A DNA stretch of 64,000 nucleotides from Pseudomonadota bacterium (GTDB lineage Bacteria > Pseudomonadota > Alphaproteobacteria > Acetobacterales > Acetobacteraceae), in assembly GCA_021818505.1 (NCBI GenBank), contig JAKADX010000013.1, positions 1-64,000 on the forward strand, in the 5' to 3' direction. The notes beneath the pieces were generated by a model, which worked only from the letters and a program-made list of their open reading frames with translations, did no database searches and was not told the origin of the DNA. Positions 1-6,967 of the stretch are shown piece after piece. Made by a program: the position numbers and the translations under genes. The first letter of the stretch is position 1. Each line of letters opens with the position of its first letter.

Positions 1-79
1 GCTGCTAGGCATTGCCGTTTTTGGTTTTCGCCGCAAGCACAAAATCACTTTCATGTGATTACTGGCCGATTGATCTCAC

Positions 80-440
80 ATGTCAGTGACCACCCGGAAG
101 GGTGCATGGGGGGTCTTCGCAACCTGGGTCGAGCATCCCCTCGTCGCGACCCTGCGCGCGGGCGACATCGTGGTCAGGGACAATCTGGCCAGCCACAAGC
201 GACGGCGGGTGCGCACGCCGATCGAGGCAGCGGGCGCCGAACTGCGCTGCCTGCCGCCCTACACCCCAACTTCAACCCGATCGAGAACACCTTCGCCAAA
301 CTCAAGGCGCTGCTGCGCAGGACGGCCGTGCGCACCATTGATGCGCTATGGTCCGCCATCGGCCGCCTCATCGACCTCATCACCTCAGCCGAGTGCGTCA
401 GCATGTTCGCAGCCGCAGGCTACGATTCTGCGCAAGCCGC
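80..440 (+). pseudogene. IS630-type transposase remnant, 5'-truncated and frameshifted
   Basis: Fragment of the C-terminal catalytic half of an IS630-family DDE transposase. One frame gives the second-aspartate region (GDIVVRDNLASHK, about 164-200) and ends in LPPYTP. The reading frame then moves by one base within about 261-268, and the next frame carries PNFNPIENTFAKLK with the third catalytic glutamate, followed by a helical tail ending in AAGYDS. The catalytic core is therefore split by a single-base deletion and the N-terminal half is missing, so no active transposase can be made. It lies tail-to-tail with deoA, about 30 bases from its stop. No terminal inverted repeat could be identified. 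Bases 1-79 hold nothing else I can name. Confidence 0.8.
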
Positions 441-472
441 TGCCGTCGAACAGCTATCCACACCCCGCTGCT

Positions 473-1792
473 TCAGCCGAGGCGCTCATGTATTGGTGGC
501 GGTACGATTGGAGGCGCATCCGCAGTCACAACTGCACTTCGAACCCGCTCCATCGCGCGAGCCGCCGCTGCCTCGTCGGCTGCGTGCAAGAGGCAGATGG
601 GATGTTGGTCATCGACGTGTTCACCCAGCCCGGCCACCTCACTGAATCCCACCCTTACATCGATCGACTGACCGGCAGCCGAGCGTCCCGCGCCGAGTTC
701 GACCACCGCGAGTCCGATGGCACGACCGTCAATCTTTGACAGGAACCCAGGGATCGCAGGAGTGATCGGGACAACAAAGGGCGCGCGCGGCAGCAGCGGA
801 CGTTCGAGCAGATCGGGGGGGCCGCCGAGTGCGGCAACCATTCGCGCAAATCGCTCCGCCGCCGTGCCATCGTCCAACCGGGCTTTCGCGATGCCGCGGG
901 CCGTGTCCGCGTCCGGCGCCAGCCCACCCAGCACCAACGCCTCGGCCGCCAGCGACAGCGTCACGTCGGCGAGCCTGCGCTCGCGACCGGCATTGGTGAG
1001 AAAGTCGATGCTTTCCGCAACCTCCAGCGCGTTTCCCACTGTCCGGCCCAATGTCTGATCCATGTTGCTGATAAGCGCGGTGGCCGCCAGCCCGGCGCCG
1101 TGCGATACACGCAACAGGGAGGCGGCGAGTTCCCGAGCTTCGTCGATGCCGGTCATGAACGCACCAGTACCGGCCTTCACGTCGAGAACGAGCGCGTCGA
1201 GGCCCTCGGCGAGCTTCTTGGACAGGATCGAGCTGGTGATCAGCGGCAGGCTTTCGACCGTCGCGGTCTCGTCGCGGATCGCGTATAGCCGGCGATCGGC
1301 CGGGGCCAGATCCGCCGTCTGTCCGATCACTGCGCATCCCACGTCGCGCACGACGCGTGCGAACGTGGCAAGGTCGATATCCGTGCGATATCCGGGGATC
1401 GCGGCGAGTTTGTCCAGCGTGCCGCCGGTGTGTCCAAGACCGCGACCGGAAATCATCGGGACGAAGGCGCCGCACGCGGCGAGCAGCGGCGCGAGAATCA
1501 GGCTGACCTTGTCGCCGATGCCGCCGGTCGAGTGCTTGTCGACGACCTTGCCGTCCACCCCGAGTGCCCGCCAGTTCAGCACGGTACCGGAATCGCGCAT
1601 GGCCAGTGTCAGGGCCACTGTTTCCTCGGTCGTCATCCCGCGCAGGAACACGGCCATGGCAAGGGCGGCCGCCTGGCCGTTGCTGATCGAGCCATCGGTC
1701 AGACCGATGATCAGTCGGCGGATTTCTTCCGCGTCGAGAGCGTGGCCGTCGCGTTTGCGGCGGATGGTCTCCTGGGGAAGCCAGTTCGCCAC
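473..1792 (-). CDS. deoA: Thymidine phosphorylase
   Basis: 439 residues, the usual length for DeoA. It reversibly phosphorolyses thymidine or deoxyuridine to the base and 2-deoxyribose 1-phosphate in nucleoside salvage. Visible are an alpha-helical N-terminal domain (about 1-65), the phosphate-binding KHSTGG at 86-91, and the family signature [15 protein letters not shown] at 115-129. [13 protein letters not shown] follows near 205, in the region that binds base and sugar. The ATG start at 1792 gives the expected [16 protein letters not shown] beginning. It is divergent from the cupin gene and not in a deo operon; no deoC, deoD or cdd is nearby. A transposase remnant lies immediately beyond its stop but the C-terminus looks intact. 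Pyrimidine-nucleoside phosphorylase (Pdp) is the only serious alternative. Confidence 0.93.
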   Translation of the reverse strand: MANWLPQETIRRKRDGHALDAEEIRRLIIGLTDGSISNGQAAALAMAVFLRGMTTEETVALTLAMRDSGTVLNWRALGVDGKVVDKHSTGGIGDKVSLILAPLLAACGAFVPMISGRGLGHTGGTLDKLAAIPGYRTDIDLATFARVVRDVGCAVIGQTADLAPADRRLYAIRDETATVESLPLITSSILSKKLAEGLDALVLDVKAGTGAFMTGIDEARELAASLLRVSHGAGLAATALISNMDQTLGRTVGNALEVAESIDFLTNAGRERRLADVTLSLAAEALVLGGLAPDADTARGIAKARLDDGTAAERFARMVAALGGPPDLLERPLLPRAPFVVPITPAIPGFLSKIDGRAIGLAVVELGAGRSAAGQSIDVRVGFSEVAGLGEHVDDQHPICLLHAADEAAAARAMERVRSAVVTADAPPIVPPPIHERLG

Positions 1793-1908
1793 GATCCCAT
1801 GTCCTGTCCGGTTTTGCTGGCGCCATCACCCTGACGCCTCATCAGGCACGCGTCCAGGGCAATACCTGTCGCCCGCTGGAGACAGCGCCGAGACTATGCA
1901 AGCATCCA

Positions 1909-2319
1909 ATGAGCATTGGGGAATCACCGATGACCTTTGCGTCCAGGATGGCATCCATCGCGCCCGATGCGATCGCGCCAGACGGGTCCGAGGTGCGGCT
2001 GCTCTGTGCCACCGCCCGTGGCAGCATGGCACTGTTCACGCTTGCGCCGGGTGCGGTCGCGCGCGCTGTCGCCCATCGCAGTGTCGAGGAGATTTGGTTC
2101 ATCCGATCCGGCCACGGGCGCATGTGGCGTGCGCTGGACGGAGTTGAACAGACGCTCGACCTCAGGCCGGAAACCAGTCTCACGCTTCCTGTCGGAACGC
2201 GGTTCCAGTTCCGCTGCGACGGCGAGGAACCGCTTGTGGCCGTTGGAATAACGATGCCGCCATGGCCGGGGGAGAATGAAGCCTATGAGGTGACAGGCCC
2301 CTGGCAGCCCACGGTCTGA
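1909..2319 (+). CDS. Small cupin-domain protein
   Basis: 136-residue single-domain cupin of unknown substrate. The beta-barrel is recognisable from HRSVEEIWFIRSGHGRMW (about 60-77), corresponding to cupin motif 1, and from a second strand cluster LPVGTRFQFRCDGEEPL that fits motif 2. Motif 1 keeps only one histidine and a glutamate pair, so metal binding is uncertain. The C-terminus ends in a PWPGENEAYEVTGPW segment also seen in stand-alone cupins. The start could be 1909 or an in-frame ATG at 1930; the later one removes only MSIGESP. It is divergent from deoA and ends 12 bases before the convergent EAL gene. No pathway partner is adjacent, so I infer only a small-molecule-binding or isomerase-like role. 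Confidence 0.7.
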   Translation: MSIGESPMTFASRMASIAPDAIAPDGSEVRLLCATARGSMALFTLAPGAVARAVAHRSVEEIWFIRSGHGRMWRALDGVEQTLDLRPETSLTLPVGTRFQFRCDGEEPLVAVGITMPPWPGENEAYEVTGPWQPTV

Positions 2320-2331
2320 GTCTATCTGTCG

Positions 2332-3276
2332 TCAACGGGCCGCTGCCGGCGTCCGATTGGTGAGCCAGCCGTTCCGCCACGCCGCGACCGAGCCACAGGT
2401 TAGCGGTTTTGCAATGAAAAATCCTTGGCCTTCATCGACGCCAAGAGCTGCCATGCGGTCCCAATGGTCCCGTGTTGCGATCCCTTCCGCGACCACGCGC
2501 ATTCCCGCGGCGTGCGCTGCCTGGGTCGTTCGCAGCACAAACTCCTCGGCTTTCGCCGAGCGCGACGCGCGCCGGACCACCTGCTTATCCAGCTTGAGCG
2601 ACGAGAACTCCATGGCCAGCAATTCGCGATGGTCGCGCAGACTCGGGCTGACATCGTCGATCGCCAGTGCGTACCCTTCGCGCCGCAGTCGCGACACGGC
2701 AACCGCAAGGTTGGAAAGGTCGCGAACTGGCTGGCTTTCCGTCAACTCAATGATAATACCGCTCGCCGGGATGCCCGTTGACTGACGTGCGCGATCGAGC
2801 CAACTCAGCACGTCCGGTAGCAGCAGTACGTCGAGCGAGAAATTCAGAGCGAGGGCCAGCCCAAGCTCATCCAGCCGACCGTAAGCCCAATCCGTGAACG
2901 CGACCATTCCCACCGACTCGGTCAGCCGTAGAGCCAATCCGGCGTCCTCGATCTGTGGCACGAACAGGTCGGGCCCCACAGTCCCGCGAACCGGATGGGA
3001 CAGACGGGCAAGCGCTTCCACTGCGACCGGGGCGCCATTGACCAATCGGACAATCGGTTGATACAGCGCGCGGATCCGCGCGTTCGAAAGCGCTTCGCGT
3101 AACTCCGGCAGCGGCACCGGCCTGCGTCGTCTGTCTCCCTCTCTTGCAGCAGGCGGCAGGTCCGCCGCGCGAGGGTCGCGCCTGCCCAGGTCGTCACCGC
3201 CAGTCACGGGCACTGGGCCTTCCACTGAGTCACCCAAAGCACCGTTGCACGATGCCACACTATTATCAATAGGCAA
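2332..3276 (-). CDS. EAL-domain protein, putative c-di-GMP phosphodiesterase
   Basis: 314 residues: a charged, Pro/Arg-rich N-terminal tail (1-55) with no recognised sensor, then one EAL domain. Catalytic landmarks are present: EAL itself (87-89), the Asn in ALNFSL, the Glu of IELTES, two Asp in AIDDVS, the Lys of LKLDK, the Glu of VAEGI and the Gln in QGFFIAKPL. Loop 6, normally DDFGTG, reads DDVSPS. This matters because that loop positions metal and supports dimer-dependent activity, so the protein could be a weak enzyme or a c-di-GMP binder. No GGDEF, PAS or membrane segment is present. It lies 38 bases upstream of the secF stop on the same strand as secDF, probably by proximity only. Confidence 0.85.
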   Translation of the reverse strand: MPIDNSVASCNGALGDSVEGPVPVTGGDDLGRRDPRAADLPPAAREGDRRRRPVPLPELREALSNARIRALYQPIVRLVNGAPVAVEALARLSHPVRGTVGPDLFVPQIEDAGLALRLTESVGMVAFTDWAYGRLDELGLALALNFSLDVLLLPDVLSWLDRARQSTGIPASGIIIELTESQPVRDLSNLAVAVSRLRREGYALAIDDVSPSLRDHRELLAMEFSSLKLDKQVVRRASRSAKAEEFVLRTTQAAHAAGMRVVAEGIATRDHWDRMAALGVDEGQGFFIAKPLTCGSVAAWRNGWLTNRTPAAAR

Positions 3277-3314
3277 ACTTATGCAATCTGGTGGCAGGTT
3301 CGTACCGGCGCCCG

Positions 3315-4271
3315 CTATGCCTGTTTTGCCTTGGCTGGAGCGATCGGCGCCTGTGCGTCACGCCGCAACCGGTGCTCGCCCAGGAACAGCAGGATCGGGG
3401 CGGCGATGAAGATCGACGACGACGTTCCTATCACGATTCCGAACAGCATGACCCAGGCGAACCCGGAGAGCGTCGTGCCGCCGAACAGTGCCAGCGGCAG
3501 GCTCGCAAGGAACACCGTCGCCGACGTTCCCAGCGTGCGGTTCAGTGTTTCGTTGATCGAAAGGTCGATCAACTCGCGCAGCGGCATCGTCTTGTACTTG
3601 CGCAGGTTTTCCCGTACCCGGTCGTAAACCACGACCTTGTCGTTGGTCGAATAGCCGAGCACAGTGAGGATCGCGGCAACCATGACCAGGTCGAACTCGA
3701 GCCGCGTGATGGCGAGAAAGCCAATTGTCTTTGTGACGTCAAGCAGCAAGGTGGCGACCGCCCCGACCGCAAATTGCCATTCGAAGCGGAACCAGATGTA
3801 GACCAGGATCATCAGGATACTGATGCCGAGCGCCAACAGCCCGTTGCGGTAGAGTTCAGCCGAAACCGACGGGCCGACCGCATCCGTGCGCAGCACGCGG
3901 CTGCCGGGCTGCACCTGCTCAAGCCCGGCACGCACCTCGTCCACGACTTTCTGCGTCGCTTTCGCCGTCGGCTGCGCTTCGAGGCGGATCAGCACGTCAT
4001 CAAACGCCCCGAATCGCTGCACGCCCGCAGCGTGCAGGCCGTGCTCCGCAAGGCCGACGCGAATTTTTGCAAGATCGGCAGGGCCCTGTGTGCGGACCTC
4101 CATGACGATGCCGCCGGCGAAGTCGATGCCGAGATTGAGCCCAGGATAGAAGAACAGGATCACCGAGATCGTTGACAGCACAGCGGAGACGGCGATGCCC
4201 AGGAAACGGCCGCGCATGAAACGAATGCGGGTGCCATCGGGAACGAAGCGCATCAGGGGGCGCGTGAACAT
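3315..4271 (-). CDS. secF: Protein translocase subunit SecF
   Basis: 318-residue inner-membrane RND-type protein that works with SecD and SecYEG to drive late steps of protein export using proton motive force. Visible are an N-terminal membrane segment (about 22-42), the conserved GIDFAGG (48-54) opening the periplasmic domain, and a five-helix C-terminal block from about residue 130. That block contains the transmembrane-4/5 motif GYSTNDKVVVYDRVRENLR. Length and motif order are normal. It lies 12 bases downstream of secD on the same strand and is certainly co-transcribed. The C-terminal tail is short and Ala/Lys-rich (APAKAKQA). yajC is not adjacent. Confidence 0.97.
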   Translation of the reverse strand: MFTRPLMRFVPDGTRIRFMRGRFLGIAVSAVLSTISVILFFYPGLNLGIDFAGGIVMEVRTQGPADLAKIRVGLAEHGLHAAGVQRFGAFDDVLIRLEAQPTAKATQKVVDEVRAGLEQVQPGSRVLRTDAVGPSVSAELYRNGLLALGISILMILVYIWFRFEWQFAVGAVATLLLDVTKTIGFLAITRLEFDLVMVAAILTVLGYSTNDKVVVYDRVRENLRKYKTMPLRELIDLSINETLNRTLGTSATVFLASLPLALFGGTTLSGFAWVMLFGIVIGTSSSIFIAAPILLFLGEHRLRRDAQAPIAPAKAKQA

Positions 4272-4283
4272 CAGGCTCGCTCC

Positions 4284-5861
4284 TCAGACCGGCAGGGCGG
4301 CGGGCCGCGTCGCCGCATACCATCGCACCATCATCAGCCGGGCCAGCATGGTCGCCGTGAACAGAGTAGTGGCGATGCCGACCGTGATCGTCACCGCGAA
4401 GCCGCGCACCGGACCGCTGCCGAAGATGAACAGCATGACGTGGGCGAGAAACGCCGTCATGTTGCTGTCGATGATGGTCGCATAGGCGCGGCGGAAGCCC
4501 GTCTCCATCGCATTCAGCGGCGTTCGTCCGTTCTTGACCTCCTCGCGGATGCGCTCATTGATCAGGATGTTCGAGTCGACCGCCATGCCGAGCGTCAGCA
4601 AGATGCCCGCCATACCCGGCAGCGTCAGCGTTGCCTGCAGCAGACTCAGGATCGCGAGCAGCATGAACAGGTTGAACACGAGCGCCAGGTTCGCGATCCA
4701 GCCGAACAGGCCGTAGAACAGGCCCATGAACAGGATCACGAACACGAAGCCTACGCCGAGCGAGATCGCGCCCGCGCGGATCGCGTCTGCGCCGAGTTCC
4801 GGGCCGACGCTGCGTTCCTCAACCACTGTCAGCGGCGCCGGCAGGGCGCCCGCGCGCAGCAATACGGCGAGGTCGGTGGCGCTGGCCGCGGTGAAATTGC
4901 CGGAAATCTGGCCGCGGCCGCCGGTGATCGGTTCGCGGATCACCGGCGCGCTGATCACCTTATTGTCGAGCACGATCGCGAATGGATGGCCGACATTGGC
5001 GCGGGTCACATCGGCAAAGCGCCGCGCGCCGACACTGTCGAAGGCGAAGTTCACCACCCACTCACCGGTCTGCGGGTTCTGGCCTGCGCGCGCGTCGGTC
5101 AGGTTGGCGCCGTCCACCTCGACGCGCTTGCGCACCGCGATCTTCTGGCCGGGCTTGTCGCTCATCGGCAGGAACTCAACACCCGGCGGCGGCATGGGTG
5201 CCGTCGGGTTCGCGCTCTCATCGACCAGTTTGAAGGTCATGTGCGCGGTCTTGCCGAGCAACTGCTTGATACGATTCGGATCGTTGATGCCGGGCAGTTG
5301 CACGACGATCCGGTCCTGACCCTGGCGCGTGATGATCGGGTCCACCACGCCGGTCTCGTCGATGCGGCGACGCACGATCTCGATCGACTGCTGCACGGCC
5401 TGGGTCGCGCGCTCCACCAGCGCCGTCTGCGACAGCGCGACCGCGATCCCCCCCGGCGTATCCTGGATCTCCAGGTCCGGCCGCGCCCCGATCCCCTGCT
5501 GTTCGATGGTCTGCAGCTCCTTCAGTGCCGCCACCGCGGCATCGTGCTGTGCGGGATCGGTCGGCTTGATGAGCAACCGGTGGTCATCCGGCTGGATCAC
5601 CAGCGAATACGGACGCACGCGCGCCCGCTCCAGCGCGCGGCGGGCACCGTCGGCGAGGCCGTTGAGTCGTTCCTTGATCACCGCGCCCATGTCGACTTCC
5701 ATGAGCAGGTAGCTGCCGCCGCGCAAATCCAGGCCAAGCCGGATCGTCCGCCACGGCAGGCCGCCGGACGGCTCGGCGAACAGATTGGGGATGGAGAGCA
5801 GCACGCCGAGAATGCACGCGCCCACGATCAGCGTGGTCTTCAGGCGGGAGAAATACAGCAT
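4284..5861 (-). CDS. secD: Protein translocase subunit SecD
   Basis: 525-residue partner of SecF in the Sec accessory complex at the inner membrane. It has a first membrane segment at about 10-28, the signature LGLDLRGG at 42-49 opening the large periplasmic domain, and INDPNRIKQLLGKTA in the P1 region. The C-terminal five-helix block contains AGILLTLGMAVDSNILI with the conserved transmembrane aspartate and INERIREEVKNG. The ATG at 5861 matches the usual SecD start just before the first helix (MLYFSRLKTT). It is first in a secD-secF pair and divergent from the oxidoreductase at 5954. The usual upstream neighbour yajC is absent, so the secDF promoter should lie in 5862-5953. Confidence 0.97.
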   Translation of the reverse strand: MLYFSRLKTTLIVGACILGVLLSIPNLFAEPSGGLPWRTIRLGLDLRGGSYLLMEVDMGAVIKERLNGLADGARRALERARVRPYSLVIQPDDHRLLIKPTDPAQHDAAVAALKELQTIEQQGIGARPDLEIQDTPGGIAVALSQTALVERATQAVQQSIEIVRRRIDETGVVDPIITRQGQDRIVVQLPGINDPNRIKQLLGKTAHMTFKLVDESANPTAPMPPPGVEFLPMSDKPGQKIAVRKRVEVDGANLTDARAGQNPQTGEWVVNFAFDSVGARRFADVTRANVGHPFAIVLDNKVISAPVIREPITGGRGQISGNFTAASATDLAVLLRAGALPAPLTVVEERSVGPELGADAIRAGAISLGVGFVFVILFMGLFYGLFGWIANLALVFNLFMLLAILSLLQATLTLPGMAGILLTLGMAVDSNILINERIREEVKNGRTPLNAMETGFRRAYATIIDSNMTAFLAHVMLFIFGSGPVRGFAVTITVGIATTLFTATMLARLMMVRWYAATRPAALPV

Positions 5862-5953
5862 GTGAGCGCGGCGGGTCCGTATCCCAGCGAGAGGCGGCGG
5901 AGAATGGCCGCTCGCCTGCGCCGACGCAACCCGGCCCCCCTATCGCGATCGCC

Positions 5954-6967
5954 GTGGTGCCTGATACCTCTACGCCGGTCGAGGGGGTGCGGATGCCGGG
6001 GAGGGAGTTGCGGATCGGCGTGGCGGGGGCCGGGCATTTCGGGCGTTTCCACGCGCTCAAGGTGGCTGCCGGCGAGCGCGCGCGCCTGTCCGGCGTGCAT
6101 GACCGTGACCCGTCCCGTGCCGCCGCGGTGGCGCGGGAGGCCGGGGGGCCGGCGCTCGGCTGGGCCGCGCTGCTGGACGCGAGCGACGCCGTCGTGGTGG
6201 CGACGCCCGCCGAGACGCATTTCGTCATGGCGGACGCCGCGCTGCGTGCCGGCCGGCACGTGCTGGTGGAGAAGCCGATCGCGGCGACGCTGGCGGAGGC
6301 CGCGGCGCTGGGTGAGCTTGCCGCCGCGCGCGGGCTGGTGCTGCAGGTCGGGCACCTGCTGCGCTATTCCGCCGAGCACCAGGCAATCAGCGCCCGCATG
6401 CACCGGCCGCTCTATCTCGAATGCGTCCGCATCGCCCCGTTCAAGCCGCGGGGCACCGATGTTTCGGTGATCCTCGACCTGATGATCCATGACCTCGATC
6501 TGGTGCTGGCGCTGGTGGACAGCCCGATCGAGAGCGTCGATGCGGTCGGCGCGCCGGTCGCCAGCGTCCACGAGGATATTGCCAACGCCCGCGTCCGCTT
6601 CGCCAATGGCTGTGTCGCCACCATCACGGCAAGCCGCATCTCGCTCAAGACCGAGCGCAAGATGCGCCTGTTCAGCCAGGAGGGCTACATGTCGGTCGAT
6701 TTCACCGCGCGCAAGCTGATGATGATCGGACGCGAGCGCGGCCTGCCGATCCCCGGGACCGGCGGCGGACGGATCGAGGAGGTCACCTGGAAGGAGCATG
6801 ACGCGCTGGCAGCCGAGCACGCTGCCTTCGCCGCTGCTATCCTGGACGGCGCGCCGGTGCTCGTGGATGCCGTGGCCGGGGCGCGGGCGCTGTCTGCCGC
6901 CCTGGCGGTGGGGGAGAGCATGGCGGCGTCGCGGGCCAAGGCAATCGCGTCGGGTCTGTTGCTGTAG
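5954..6967 (+). CDS. Gfo/Idh/MocA-family NAD(P)-dependent oxidoreductase
   Basis: 337 residues from a GTG at 5954; in-frame alternatives are GTG 5984 and ATG 5993, the last leaving only a short tail before the fold. The N-terminal Rossmann domain has GVAGAGHFG (22-30). EKPIAATLAEA with the conserved catalytic-region EKP sits at 106-108. The C-terminal alpha/beta domain contains LDLMIHDLDLVLAL, whose histidine fits the family's active-site helix. That helix resembles UDP-N-acetylglucosamine 3-dehydrogenase-like members (GnnA type), known from lipid A sugar modification, but lpxA and an aminotransferase are not here, so the substrate is unassigned. The last 131 bases are overlapped antisense by the Hint-protein reading frame. 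The stop at 6965-6967 follows a natural C-terminus (AIASGLLL). Confidence 0.85.
   Translation: MVPDTSTPVEGVRMPGRELRIGVAGAGHFGRFHALKVAAGERARLSGVHDRDPSRAAAVAREAGGPALGWAALLDASDAVVVATPAETHFVMADAALRAGRHVLVEKPIAATLAEAAALGELAAARGLVLQVGHLLRYSAEHQAISARMHRPLYLECVRIAPFKPRGTDVSVILDLMIHDLDLVLALVDSPIESVDAVGAPVASVHEDIANARVRFANGCVATITASRISLKTERKMRLFSQEGYMSVDFTARKLMMIGRERGLPIPGTGGGRIEEVTWKEHDALAAEHAAFAAAILDGAPVLVDAVAGARALSAALAVGESMAASRAKAIASGLLL

Noticed and set aside
4440-6470. 676-residue frame antisense to secD
   Set aside because: Shadow frame; secD motifs on the minus strand are unambiguous.
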